Source of the DNA: Acarospora socialis | Lineage: Eukaryota > Ascomycota > Lecanoromycetes > Acarosporales > Acarosporaceae | Reading direction: 5' to 3' | DNA length: 64,000 nucleotides | Assembly: GCA_025617375.2 (NCBI GenBank) | Contig: JAMYGW020000005.1 | Span: 682,001-746,000, forward strand | Notes under the pieces: model-generated | What the model saw: only the letters and a program-made list of their open reading frames with translations | Told to the model about the DNA's origin: nothing | Database searches by the model: none | Shown here: piece after piece, positions 34,475-46,033 of the stretch | Numbering within the stretch: position 1 is the stretch's first letter | Layout of the letters: each line of letters starts with the position of its first letter | Position numbers and translations under genes: made by a program

Positions 34475-35347
34475 ATGGCAGAAGACCAGAAAGTCCCCGA
34501 CTTCAATCTGGTAGATGGACACGGATACATGCTGGACCGCAATTATGCAGCAGCCTCTCGTTTGAACTATCAGTATTACCTCTGGAAGGAATCACTGCAT
34601 TTTAACATACACCCGTCCATTCCAATCCCAGGCCACAATGCCCAGATCGCGGATGTCGCGACGGGGACCGCCATCTGGTTGATAGATGCCGCTCGCGACT
34701 TGCCAACAGCGCAACTGGATGGCTTTGACATAGACCTTGGCCAAGCACCACTCCAGCAATGGCTGCCTCCAAACGTCAGACTGAGAGAGTGGAACGTCTT
34801 CGACGACGTTCCCCACGATCTGCTGGGAAAGTACGACATCGTCCACGTTAGGCTACTTATCCTGGTCGTGGAAGGTAGTGATCCTCGGCCAATTATTCGA
34901 CAACTCATCAAGATGCTCAAACCCGGCGGCTATCTGCAGTGGGACGACCTCAACTACCCCGATACCTGTGTCAAAGCCATCGACTCATCGTTGCCAACAC
35001 CAGCGCTGCATGAATTTCGGAAACTGGCATACTCTCGAGGCAGACACGACTGGACGCTTCAGCTTGCTGACATCATGCGAGATGAAGGACTCGAGGAGGC
35101 CAAGCTCTACCACTTCGAAGATAGGATCGAGCTAGCAAAAGCTAATGGTGAGCAACACGTGCTCACCATGGAGGAGTTCGCATCCCGTTTGGCCACAGTC
35201 GGCAACAGAGACGAAGCGGCCAAGCTTTACCAGCTAATTAAGGACGTATATAAGGAATCTATGGAAGGCGCCGCACTGTCCATGCCGAGGGTCGTTTGTG
35301 TGGCAAGAAAAGCACCATCGCTCGATAACAGCCCGGTAGGGACATAG
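34475..35347 (+). CDS. SAM-dependent methyltransferase 1 (290 aa)
   Basis: Single-exon frame starting at ATG 34475 in a CAAGATGG context; an upstream extension uses only a TTG and was rejected. It resembles the fungal class I methyltransferases found in secondary-metabolite loci: GYMLDRNYAAASRLNYQ, then motif I IADVATGTAIWLID (58-71), an acidic FDIDLGQAP (84-92), FDDVPHDLLGKYDIVHVR, LLKMLKPGGYLQW-type motif (reads LIKMLKPGGYLQWDD) and a long C-terminal lid. Likely cytosolic small-molecule methyltransferase; substrate unknown. Only 51 bp separate its stop from the next methyltransferase's ATG, and a splice-compatible junction could join both (see findings). Confidence 0.87.
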   Translation: MAEDQKVPDFNLVDGHGYMLDRNYAAASRLNYQYYLWKESLHFNIHPSIPIPGHNAQIADVATGTAIWLIDAARDLPTAQLDGFDIDLGQAPLQQWLPPNVRLREWNVFDDVPHDLLGKYDIVHVRLLILVVEGSDPRPIIRQLIKMLKPGGYLQWDDLNYPDTCVKAIDSSLPTPALHEFRKLAYSRGRHDWTLQLADIMRDEGLEEAKLYHFEDRIELAKANGEQHVLTMEEFASRLATVGNRDEAAKLYQLIKDVYKESMEGAALSMPRVVCVARKAPSLDNSPVGT

Positions 35348-35398
35348 GTGACAATCCATCCTTTTTCCTGTCCGCTTACCAATCATAGATAGGCTGCA

Positions 35399-36272
35399 AT
35401 GTCCAGAATTGAGTGTCCATGGCACAAGGCAGCCATCGGTCCTCGTCTGAAGCCTGTAACAAAGAGAGTCTATGAAGTATGGAGTGGACTTACCGGGGAC
35501 GAGCTCGAAACCCACTTACACCGGATTGTGAGTGGCACTCACCACACGACAGTCTTGACAGCATGCTCACAAGATACATCAGCGCGACAGAGCATGGCCA
35601 CTTGGAGAGTACCCATGCATCGGGGAATGGATCTTTCTTCTCTCAAGCATCTCCGCTTTTCCGGAGTACCCCAAAATCCGTGACCGCGCAAAAGCAGGCG
35701 CCACAATCATTGACTTGGGCTGCTGTTTCGGACAGAACCTTCGCCTCCTGGCAGCCGATGGCGTCTCGACGCCCCAGATGTATGCGACAGATATCAGCGC
35801 GGAGCTCTGGGACCTTGGCTATGTTTTGTTCCGTGACAAGGACAAGATGAGGGCGACATTTATCCAGGCGGACATCTTCAACCGAACGTCGGATCTGCAG
35901 CAGTTAAACGGGCAAATGGACATCATCATCGCATGCCAGTTTCTCCATCTCTTCGATTGGAACAGGCAGGTGATAGCGGCAAAGCGGATCGTGGAGTTTT
36001 CCAGGCCTGGGTCGGTGCTTGTCGGCTATCAGCGAGCCCAGGTGCAGGCACAAGAGCTGGCGAGGCCCTGGGGTGCGATGTACTTCCACAATGTCGAAAG
36101 CTTCAAGAAGATGTGGAGCCAGGTAGAGGATGAGACCGAAACGAAATGGAGCCTCAGCATCTCTCTGGTTGATCTGCAAGAATGGGGTTTGGAGGAAGAG
36201 GATGTCGAGTGGATGCCTCCCGGTCGAAAAGGCATCAACTTTGTAATTACAAGACATTATCCAGATACCTAA
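35399..36272 (+). CDS. SAM-dependent methyltransferase 2 (272 aa)
   Basis: Two exons: 35399-35527 and 35583-36272. The 55-bp intron has a GTGAGT donor and CAG acceptor, and joining gives HRIRDRAWPLGEYPCIGEW, which matches the layout of fungal meroterpenoid/polyketide tailoring methyltransferases. SAM motif I is IIDLGCCFGQN (85-95), followed by YATDISAELWDLGYVLF, FIQADIF, IIACQFLHLFDW and SRPGSVLVGYQ. The protein belongs to a different methyltransferase subfamily from its upstream neighbour, so this is not a simple tandem duplication. Substrate unknown. It could be the second half of a two-domain protein with the preceding gene. Confidence 0.83.
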
Positions 36273-37240
36273 ATAATGAGCCTTTGGCCCTTTTATATGG
36301 GTTCTCTTCATGCTGGGCGTCACCCAGTTGGCTGAAACCAAACAGCCGCCTCAGATTGATCCGGCGAAGTTGTCCTTGATATTTCTGTCTCATTGTAATG
36401 TAATTTGAGTACTTGAGTCGATGCACTTCAGGCCAAGGGATGGATTCCGACCCATCAATTCGACATTGACCGTCTGAAGCGAAGGAAAGAGAGGAAATAG
36501 CGAGAGTAATAAATGAGCAAACCGAGAAAATGGATATCTTAGTTTCTGCTCAAAGTCCATGCCGACGGACGATACGCATAAGGAAGATGAGCCATTGCAT
36601 GATCCTCCTGACAGGGTCATCTTTCCTACCCGTGCGTGGCCCTAACCATACATTTATGCCAACAGTTCAAAACAGCGTCAAGATGGTTCAAATCATCCTG
36701 AAACTCTTGTTGAGTTGTCGGACTGTAACCAGGAAGAGTAGTGTCGGACTAGTCGGACTACCTTAAATGATCGGCCAGACCAATCGATAACGTTCTGAGT
36801 GTTGAGTGGTTCGCTTCGGAAGCTTTGGGCTTAGCGGAGTAAGTTAATAATAAATAATAATTATTTTGATGTGTCAATCTCAACAGCTCCGGAACAACAA
36901 CAACAACAGTTGTGGATGACTTTACTCCCTAAGTCATTGCTTTTTCGCAATTATTGTCAACCTCACAAGAAGCTCTTCTTCACCAGCTCTCGAAGATTTG
37001 AGCTCGGGTTGACTCAGTCACATTACCCGAACCAAAAGTCACCGCATCCGAGCCTGTGAGTTACGGTACAAGTACAGTACAACCTCTCCATCGCTTGAGT
37101 TCAGTCAGCCCTGGTGCGCCTGTCAGACATCGGAGCTTACCTTACTTCCTCCGTGATCATACATAGTCCGTTCAGGCAGCAGCTCTGCTAACTTAGTTTC
37201 AATTGATCTTAGCCCTCTTCGTAAACCTACCGAGTTCATT
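36273..37240. other. Intergenic region upstream of pyruvate kinase
   Basis: About 970 bp without a supported gene. It should hold the methyltransferase terminator and the pyruvate kinase promoter. A CAA-rich stretch (AACAACAACAACAACAG, about 36895-36911) is present. Confidence 0.5.
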
Positions 37241-39370
37241 ATGGCGAACTCGCTCGATCATCTTTCCAGCCGTACGCGGTTCGAGTGGCTTTCTGGCCTG
37301 GACACTGAATTTCGCCCAGCGAAAAATTACCGCCGCACATCCATCATTGGAACTATTGGTGCGTCTGAGGTGTTGGCAAGACAGAGCCTGCTTAGCAGAG
37401 CTCTTGAATCAAGGCTGATGTGACTTTTCGAACAGGTCCGAAGACCAACTCCGTCGAGAAGATCAACATCCTCCGAAAAGGTCCGGTTGCTTATGATTAT
37501 TACCTCATTGCCCGTGGCGTACTGACAACTCGTACAGCTGGCCTCAATGTTGTTCGCATGAACTTTTCTCACGGGTCATATGAGGTACGAATTCTTTGAC
37601 ATCGACCGGATGCTAACCGATCAAATCGCTCAACATCAGGAAGAGCCGTCGAATCTGGGGCAGTAGGGCTGACTGTTCCGTCTGGCATCAATAGTACCAT
37701 CAGTCCGTCGTCGATCATGCCAAGGAGGCAGAGCGGGTACAACAAGGTAGACCCCTGGCTGTGGCCCTCGATACGGTATGTTATATGACCGATCACGGTG
37801 TGGTGTCTTGCCCCACGCCATACTTATCTTAAACAGCGACTGATGCACATCGGTATCTTAGAAAGGCCCGGAAATCCGTACCGGTAACACGCCAAATGAC
37901 GAGGATATCCCGATTAGCATTGGTACTGAGTTGAACATCACAACCGACGAAAAGTATGCGGCTGCGAGTGACAACAAGAATATGTAGGTGACCCACTGCC
38001 ACTTGACCAGCTCGCTTTGCAGCGCGCAAAAGAAGATTACAGGATTTCATATTGGATCTAGTAGATTGATCGTTCTACTTCTCTAGGTACGTTGACTACA
38101 AGAACATCACCAAAGTGATTGAAAAAGGTCGTACGATATACGTCGATGATGGTGTTCTCTCGTTTCAAGTCCTTGACGTTGTCGACGAAAAGACGATCCG
38201 TTGCCGATGCATGAACAATGGCAAGATTTCTTCCAAGAAGGGGGTCAATCTCCCAAAGACCGATGTCGACCTTCCTCCGCTCTCGGAGAAAGACAAGCAG
38301 GATCTTCTTTTCGGGGTCAAGAACAATGTCGACATGGTCTTTGCCTCGTTCATTCGGCGTGGCAGCGACATCACCGCCATTCGTGAAGTCCTTGGGGAGG
38401 AAGGAAAAGAGATTCAGATCATCGCCAAAATCGAGAACCAGCAAGGCGTGAACAACTTCGATGAGATTTTGAAGGAGACGGACGGAGTGATGGTTGCTCG
38501 TGGTGATCTCGGCATCGAGATACCTCCTGCTCAAGTTTTCATCGCTCAAAAGATGATGATCGCCAAGTGCAATCTGGCCGGAAAACCTGCCATTTGCGCC
38601 ACTCAGATGCTCGAGTCGATGACGTATAATCCTCGACCGACCCGTGCTGAAGTCAGCGACGTCGGTAATGCCGTCCTGGACGGAGCAGACTGCGTCATGT
38701 TGTCCGGCGAGACTGCGAAGGGAAACTACCCCCAAGAAGCTGTTTCAATGATGCACGAAACTTGCTTGTTGGCCGAGATTGCCATTCCATACGTCAACCT
38801 CTTCGACGAGCTGAGGACTTTGACTCCAAGACCAACCGGCACCACGGAATCGTGCGCCATGGCCGCAGTGAGCGCCAGTCTCGAACTCAACGCCGGCGCT
38901 ATCTTGGTTTTGACCACCAGGCACGTCTCTCCCAACTCGGAGTAAACAGAGCACCACTAACATTACCACAGTGGAAGCACCGCCCGCCTCATTTCCAAGT
39001 ATCGACCCGTCTGCCCCATCCTCATGGTTACCCGTAACGGCAAGGCCTCTCGGGTATGCTAGCCTCCGCCTCCTCCTTGTCCCTGTCCAACAAGCAAGCC
39101 AATTGACTAAATACCGCACAGTACTCCCACCTCTACCGCGGCGTCTACCCCTTCCTCTTTCCCGAGAAAAAGCCCGACTTCAGCGAAACGGTGTGGCAAG
39201 AAGACGTCGACCGCCGGCTCAAGTGGGGCATCGAGCAGGCCATCCACCTCGGCGTCCTCAACAAGGGCGACAACGTTGTCTGCGTCCAGGGCTGGAAGGG
39301 CGGCATGGGCCACACCAATACCATCCGTATCGTGCCGGCGGAGGAAGACTTGGGGCTTGCTAAGGACTGA
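37241..39370 (+). CDS. pkiA: pyruvate kinase (525 aa)
   Basis: Eight exons: 37241-37358, 37436-37480, 37538-37584, 37695-37775, 37862-37983, 38087-38920, 38972-39053 and 39122-39370. Lengths sum to 526 codons including the stop, matching the usual ~525-530 aa fungal enzyme. It catalyses the last step of glycolysis, phosphoenolpyruvate plus ADP to pyruvate plus ATP, in the cytosol. Clear family blocks: [15 protein letters not shown] at the amino end, [27 protein letters not shown], the catalytic-Lys block [11 protein letters not shown], the Mg-binding [12 protein letters not shown], the [16 protein letters not shown] stretch, and the C-terminal domain ending [17 protein letters not shown]. Seven introns are clustered toward the 5' half. 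Intron 6 uses a GC donor (AG|GCACGT at 38921), the only choice that keeps the frame. The two neighbouring genes are unrelated to glycolysis. Confidence 0.97.
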
Positions 39371-41710
39371 ATCGGATGATGGCAGGAAGATTCGACTGGT
39401 GAGATGGGGAACCAGGGGTATGGAAGGCGATTGATAGATACTTAGACGATGGGGAATGATGGATTGCGTGCGCTTTGACGACAAACTCTCAGCTAGCGTG
39501 CTAGGATGATGAAGTTCTTCTCAGCCTGATGTAATGTCTTCGACACACGCCTTAAGACTTACGATAAATACGAAATGCTGGTGCAGCTCATATTTGACAG
39601 AGCACGTTACACAGCGCCGAATCCAACTCATGTGCTCTCGCACGAAGGCTTGTATAGCTTGCAACACCTGCTCCCACTCGCGAAGTAGTTCTCCGCACAG
39701 CGGTCAACGTCGTGAGACCAGGACACTAGGATATCATCCAATGCTAGCTCCCCTGACGAAAAGCACCGTCCGTTCTCAGCCTCCACACCCTCCACTCGAC
39801 TTGCAAAACCTCACATAAACACCCCCTCCAACAGATCTGGGTCCGTCGACCCCAGGTACTCCACCCCAATACCTAAGGTACCTTACCGACCAGCACGCCG
39901 AACAGGGCACCGTCCCGTCCTGTCTGTCTATCCTGTCCCATCGTCCTATTACAGCAGCAGCTATAGCGAATATCGCCATCACCATCGCCCACGGACCAGT
40001 CAGATCCCCGCGCTAGGGGCTGTGGCCGTCGAACGAAACACCTCACCTCTCCTCTCCTCACCTCCGAGCAACGTACAATTTTGTCGAGCGCAAGCAAAGA
40101 GACGGGTCTCTTTCTCCGCCTCCCTTCCGTTCATGCACACGCTCACTCATGTTTCCTTCCCCTTCCCATCCCCTCCCCTCACTTGCTCGAACGCTACCTA
40201 CCCATGCTTTGCTCTTCGCCGCTACGTACTGTGCTCGATGGATGGATGGAGATCCCCTCTCTGCGCCGTCGCTCTGGCTTCCTGTGCTGTGTCTGTGTCG
40301 ACGGCCTGCGGTTGGAGTAGAGTGTCTCCCCGTCCTTGTTCTTGTCCCGGGGACCGGAACCCGATCTTGGCGCTCTGCCTCTGCCTCTGCCTCTGCCTTC
40401 AGGCTTGATGGACGGACAAGGTTGTGGTAAGTTCAGGTACCTCGTACCTTTCGTACTCTGAGTGTTCGGATGGGCGGGGGGCGTGGGTGTGGTGCGGCAG
40501 CTGGGTTGGGTTTTGGGATTCGCGGGGCGGGGCTTGGAGAGGGGTGCTGTTGGGGGAATGGGCAGGGAAGGGGCGTGCTGCGGCTGGTAGGATGGATGGT
40601 ACGTAGGTGAGTTGTGTGGGCGTGTGTGGGGAGGGGAGATTAGTAGAGGGAGGGGAGTAGGGCGTGAGGGAAGTGGGCTGGATGGGTCTTTGCGTTACAT
40701 TGTGGGATTGTGATGGAGGCGGAGATTCGGACGGGGCCCGGATGTCTTGTTGATGGATTTTGCGGCACGGGGGTTTGGAGAGTGTTGTGAGGATCAAAAG
40801 ACCAGTGATGTGAAGACATGCATCGCATCTGGGCTAGCTGGCGAAAGGGTCAGATCGTGATACTTGATTTCATCTAGTGGATATGACGTAGGTCCTAACA
40901 GACAGGTCAGGCAATATGAATGTATATCATGTTCCTCGGTAATTGACTCGAGGTAGATTCCAAGCAAACAGTTCAATTTTAAGTCCATGTCAACCATAGC
41001 AATCTATTTTTGCCCGCTTGCAGTGACATGACAGAGACAAAGGAGATGATTAGATTTTAAAGAAACATCCGAAAAAGATGCGTGGGGAATAGCACACTAC
41101 ACCATCCATGCCCATAAGCACCCAGAAGAACATGTGAAGACGATGCGTAGGAAATAGCACATTACACCACCCACGCCCATAAGCACCCAATAATCGCCTG
41201 CCTAGCAGACGGTAAGCTATCAAAGTCGACGAGGCCGAGACATGTGAGCAGGATGTAGCAGGCACCGGTTTCATCGGTGAAGGAAGGTAGTCGCGCTGGC
41301 GTCCAGTAGCCAGGACGGTGAGCGTGGTGGTAAAGTGGTGTATAGAGTTGAGATTGTAAGCGTTCATGGTGTGCGAGGCTGCGTAGATGGTATTGGAGGT
41401 CAAAGGTCTGAGAGGCGATGCTGCTGCAGGTGTGACTGTATCGATAGCGTGGGCAAATTTTCGATGACATAAGATCGTATAGGCTTGGTAGCAAGCTCAT
41501 ATAAGCGGTAAAAGAGTCGTGTCCGGAGTGAGATCATATATCCCTATTGTCGAATTGACATTCTCGCCCCAACGCCTGTAGAGTTGCTCTCATTCCGTCT
41601 AAGAAACGACTGCCAGCCTGATCAGGGAGCAGAAAAGCACGTGGATAATCAGTATACTTGTTGAGCTTTTGGGATGACGAAGTCCTCCGCAGCAGAACGG
41701 AAGGTGTCCA
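39371..41710. other. 2.3-kb intergenic region with pyrimidine-rich tracts
   Basis: 3' flanks of pyruvate kinase (+) and the Zn2Cys6 gene (-). It contains CT-rich sequence at about 40030-40200, a CTCTGC/CTGCCT simple repeat near 40370-40400 and a GT/GA-rich stretch 40450-40700. The overlapping frames here have low complexity and no family resemblance. No gene is supported, although an unrecognised short or non-coding transcript cannot be excluded. Confidence 0.45.
41077..41190. repeat. 65-bp-period local duplication
   Basis: GATGCGTGGGGAATAGCAC... at 41077-41124 recurs as GATGCGTAGGAAATAGCAC... at 41142-41190, about 48 bp similar, offset 65 bp. The differences are mostly transitions. Confidence 0.7.
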
Positions 41711-43921
41711 CTAATTCAGCAGCGACGATATCTGCATGGATTTCTCGCTAGCGGGACTGCCTTCCTTGCTGGGGGAAGACGTCGTCTCGACGAGGTTCTG
41801 CCATTCTGTCGTGAGGTCTTGTGCGAATGTCGCGTTCAAGTGGTCCGTGATCAGGCCGACGGGTTGCACGTACGACAACCGGGTACAAGCGTCGAGCATG
41901 ATGTCCGGACCGTATTGGGAGGGCGGACCCACCAAGGCGAGAAGATCATCGGGAAGAGGGACGTTGCACTCGATGGCGCTCTGACGGAACATCTCCTGAA
42001 GGGGTCCGCAGATGGTGAAGGCGCCCCCACCGTCGTGGCACTCTTTCAGCACTTCCAGGCAGAAACGTACGACGTCTGTGGCGGGAGGTTGAGCGGGGCT
42101 GAAACGGATGAGGAGGTCACACATTTGAAGAAGGCAGAAGCACTGGAAAGGTAGCTGATAGCGACATGTGTATAGTCTCCTATACGTGTCTAGGATTTCG
42201 AGGCCCCTGAGTGCATTATCCACGGCAACCTCTCTCAAGCCATTGTGGATTTCGCTGGGTATATGATCAAGCTCTAGGAAAGGACGGAAAAGATTGACGA
42301 TCGTGGCGTGATATTGAATGCTAAACCGTCAGCCTCCCGAGTCGGGTGAAGATGGACTTGGACTTACTGCAGATACAACACATGTGGAAGTGGCTGAGTA
42401 CTCCCATCCGTGCTGGCCAGCTGGGGTGGAAGCTCCCCTCTCCACGTCAGATAGCGTCTGTACTGTTGGACTACCATCTTAGCTGTCAAGTTTTGACCGT
42501 CATAAAAACTCGTCAGGGTGTCGTGAACGATCCGGCAGAATTTCGCTTGTTCCCTCGCCGTAAGCATTGCCGAGTTCGGCGACGGGTCTTCATCAAAGTC
42601 TCCGGTGTGTCGGTAAAAGTGCCAGAGATTGTCGTGCCAATCCATATGAACATTGTGGAAGATATCTGACTCCGGCATTCTGCTCACGCTCGGCACTTGG
42701 TACGTGTTCGCGGCCCACGCGCTGCTAAGGTTAGCTGAAACTATCTTCTACCGAACCCTCTAGTCACGTACATGTTGATGACGTAGAGCCCCCACGAAGC
42801 TATCTCCGTCGCTTCTGTATAAGCTTGAGAACCGGCCCTACTGCTCAATTTGTCTGCCGCGATTCGTAGATACGATGATGCCCTGGAGCCCTTCCCAGCG
42901 CTCAAATCGACCAAAAACATGATCGCGAATGTCTGTAGGGTCGACATCTTGTAGTACACATTCGGCTTGATATGCGATCTGGCTTCCTCCATGAATTTGT
43001 CGCCTAAGGCAACGGGATCGATTCGCGGCTTAGTAGCATGTTCCGGTGCGGAGTCGAGAAAACGACACGCCATGGCACAGATGGCATTGACCAGTGGTGC
43101 TGAACAGTATAGATTCGAACGATTTCTGTAACTTGCCATGAAATGGACTTCGCTCAATATCAGGTGAACAGGATGCATCCAGGTAAAGTAGAGCGACAGT
43201 AAGTGGTCGACCAGGTCGTCGTCAGTGGTCACGTTTGTCCAGCGAGTATCATCCGTTAAATATAGATTCATTCCGGAGCTACCATCGGAGACGGCATTCT
43301 CTTGTAGATCCATAAACGCCTCCGACACCTGGCGCGCAGCCACGGGCGATTCCTTCATGATGTTTGCCAAGGCTCCTCGTCTCAATCTCGCAGATATGCT
43401 CTTATGTGATTCGCCGTTTTTGAGTCGTTCAAGGATATCCTGACCCTCCGTGCCGGACCGCAAAGCACGCAGAATCCTCTCCACCCAATCGTTCCTCTCC
43501 CGCAGCTCTCTCACCTCCCGTATCATCTCTTCCTTTGCGTTGTTGACATGCACCTCATACCGACATGAAGTTTCCGTCTTACGACTCTTACATCTGCTAC
43601 AACTCGGTTTCACCCCATCGCACTAGTGACGCTCAACGTTGGCGCGTTGGTTAGCGACGCGGACCATTAAGAGAGGAGCCAAGTGGCTGATATTGGACGG
43701 CATAGGCTTCACAGTACCTTTGATTTCGCCTTCTTGCAGTTGGTGCAGGCGTTGGGGGTGACAAACTTGGGGGCTCGTCGCCTCTTTCGCCAACTGTTGC
43801 TCGTTTCATCGCCACCGCCGCTGCTGGACTCGCCAGCAGTAGTAGCCTGGGTTGAATCTGACCGTAACGATTGTTCAGAGCTTTCGGGGCCGCTGCGACG
43901 TGAGAAGGGAGAGGTACTCAT
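41711..43921 (-). CDS. Zn2Cys6 transcription factor with fungal-specific regulatory domain (672 aa)
   Basis: Four exons on the minus strand: 43718-43921, 42772-43622, 42368-42721 and 41711-42320; phases agree and sum to 673 codons with the stop. The first intron splits the zinc cluster, a common place in this family. Joined, it reads CTNCKKAKSK then CDGVKPSCSRCK...TSC: six cysteines in the Zn2Cys6 arrangement, after a Ser-rich start and a basic WRKRRRAPKF stretch. A short heptad-like helix (about 85-125) follows, then the fungal-specific domain (LYFTWMHPVHLILSEVHF, HIQYHATIVNLFRPF). Nuclear DNA-binding regulator; target genes cannot be told. It could regulate the nearby methyltransferase/dehydrogenase group, but pyruvate kinase lies between. 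Ends in a Ser/Lys-rich tail. Confidence 0.92.
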
Positions 43922-45167
43922 AACTCATGACGGAGATGGTGATGGTAGAAACAACATGCCTTTGTGGGCTCATTGAGTGACTGGCATCTTAAGTAAGGCA
44001 AGGTAAGGTGCCTTGTTGCCAGGCAATGTGTGCCGGTGGGCGTGTGTGTGATTGACATTCCGTAATGCCTGGTAATTGAGTGGTCGTTAAGTGGCCTCGG
44101 AGTTTGCTCCGGCCAGAATCGCATCTTTCTCAGCATGGTAATCTTCCTTCCCGCTAACTAGAGGCTTCTGGTACGGGGGCCCTCCGTTGGCCTCGGAGCT
44201 TCCTCCGGGCAGAATTTCATCTTTCTCAGCATGGCAATCTTCCTTCCCGCTAACTAGAAGCTTCTCCGTGGCCTCGGAGGTTGACTCCGGGCAGGATCCC
44301 AACTAAAGGCTTCTAGGACGGGGCTGGGAATGTGGAATCAAATCCACTAAGCCTAAATAAAATGGTCCTACCGGAAAGGCCGTTCCTGTAATGACGTTGG
44401 AAAGCCAAGACAACCTTAAAGAGTCTCTGCCAGTACTCGAGCACTGTACGAGTGCCATGATAACTTGGTGTTAATCGAGGTGTGTGAATGATGCGAGAAC
44501 AAAGAAGTATATGGTGGGTGATAAGAAGAGCGGAACGATCGGTCGACCTTGAAGAACCTTAGAGAGGATTCTGGTTGGCCCTTTTCGATTCGGTCCTTCG
44601 AGTAGTTTGAGATACGACGAGTACACAAGTAAGAACCTGTCCTATTTTTCCAGCATCATCAAAGAAAGGAAGCGGTCAACCCCGCCCCTCGTCGTCCATG
44701 TGGAGTTATCTGTCCCAACGATGCTCGCAGTGGTCAGACATTCTTGAGGCAGCTTGACTTGTCTGCTATTAAGTGAGAAAATCCCCCATTCTTTCTGTTG
44801 AAAAGCCCATTGGATTTTTTGCTTTTGCACGAGTTATAGGTGGAATTTCAATAGCAAGCCATGTCCAAAACCCCCATCTCGTGTTCAAAGGCATATCGCC
44901 CCACAAAGATCAGTCCTGGCTCGGCATTCGGCTCCTGCTGGCTTGAAGGTGTACGAACGAGGCGCAACGATCGGAGCAGAGAAGTTTGTCTGGTGGCTAG
45001 ATTATCGGCTCAAGGTTTAAGCTGTACCTGGCAAGGCGCTGACCGGCTCAAGAGAATCATAGCATTTCACCCACCCGAGCTTGAGCTCCGCTTCCAACAG
45101 CCCAACGCAGCTGAAATAGCTCGACAACACTCGACACAGTCAACGATCGTTCACCCTCTCTTGGGAA
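43922..45167. other. Divergent intergenic region between TF and Med8
   Basis: 1.25 kb. It holds a three-copy tandem repeat (44091-44325) and otherwise only short frames, including a 146-codon frame at 44861-45301 in the wrong frame relative to Med8. Confidence 0.5.
44091..44325. repeat. About 91-96-bp tandem repeat, 2.5 copies
   Basis: Units start GTGGCCTCGGAG at 44091, TTGGCCTCGGAG at 44187 and GTGGCCTCGGAG at 44278. Copies 1 and 2 share the CATCTTTCTCAGCATGG and CTTCCTTCCCGCTAACTAGA blocks. The third copy is cut short. GC-rich, in the promoter interval of two divergent genes. Confidence 0.8.
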
Positions 45168-46033
45168 ATGTCGTCGGTCGGGCAACAAGACGTCAAACTC
45201 CTGGAGCAGACTCGCCAGCGACTTTTTCTGTTGACGCACTCGCTCGCTTCGTTACAGCAAAATATACTTCAGAGCGAGCTGCTGCCACCCTGGTAGGTTG
45301 ATCATCTGACGCGCCTTGCTTTCGGTACATGGTCCATGGACGTTAGCCTACTGATCTCTGAACCGTGCAAATTCCAAGGGCCTCTCTTCAGTCCCTCGCA
45401 TCAATCATCTCGCAGAATCTGACATCAGTCTCGCAACACTTGAGTACCAACCATGAACTCTTCGCTTCCATGGTCGCTTATCCGCTTCCGACCTTCCCGG
45501 GTCGGACACAAGAGAACCTGCTCGGTCAGCTACTACGGAAGAAGCTCGAGCCCGACGTTGAAGACTGGGTCTTGAGAGGGCGTGGGACAGCTACAGAAGC
45601 CATCAGACTAGATGGTGGCGACTTGAAAGAAGACGATTTACTGGCTTTGTGGGAATGGGCTGGAATGGCGGCTAACGAGCAGGCACGAAAGCATACGTGG
45701 GGAGGCGATTTTACCTTGGAAGAGAGCGAGATGGGAGTTGAGAACGTTGACACTGGGTTGCGGCGAAGGCACGAAGAAAGTGGCGACGAACCGTCCAACG
45801 ACAATACCGAGCCACTGGTAGATTTCAAATCAGATGATGATGAAATGGAGGTCGGGGGTGTCCAGCCGAAACCCGGTGCTGCTGGTGCCGAGTTTGAAGT
45901 CACTCAAGAGAGCGAACACGTTTCTTCAGCGGCATTGTCAAGGGTCTTGCCGATGGATGATGTCTTGAGGTTCATGATGACTGGAGTAGAGCCCAGTCGC
46001 GGCAATAAAATGGCGGCCGGCAACAAACTTTGA
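45168..46033 (+). CDS. med8: Mediator complex subunit 8 (259 aa)
   Basis: Two exons: 45168-45292 and 45379-46033; an 86-bp intron with a GTAGGT donor and AAG acceptor joins PPW to ASLQSLASII. The amino end MSSVGQQDVKLLEQTRQRLF...THSLASLQ is the typical fungal Med8 opening, followed by SVSQHLSTNHELFASMVAYPLPTFPGR and LLRKKLEPDVEDWVLRGR, both Med8 signatures. Med8 is a head-module subunit of Mediator in the nucleus that links activators to RNA polymerase II. The rest is acidic and low in complexity, as usual for filamentous fungi, and the length fits the family. The start ATG is the one before the conserved helix; longer upstream frames do not continue it. Confidence 0.93.

Noticed and set aside
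26658-36272. A complete classical secondary-metabolite cluster
   Set aside because: No backbone synthase is present in the window; only tailoring-type genes are seen.
40022-40430. Overlapping frames rich in Ser, Pro, Cys and Leu
   Set aside because: They arise from pyrimidine-rich and simple-repeat DNA, with no family pattern and no splice-linked continuation.
44861-45301. 146-codon plus-strand frame overlapping the Med8 start
   Set aside because: It overlaps Med8 exon 1 in another frame and shows no motif.
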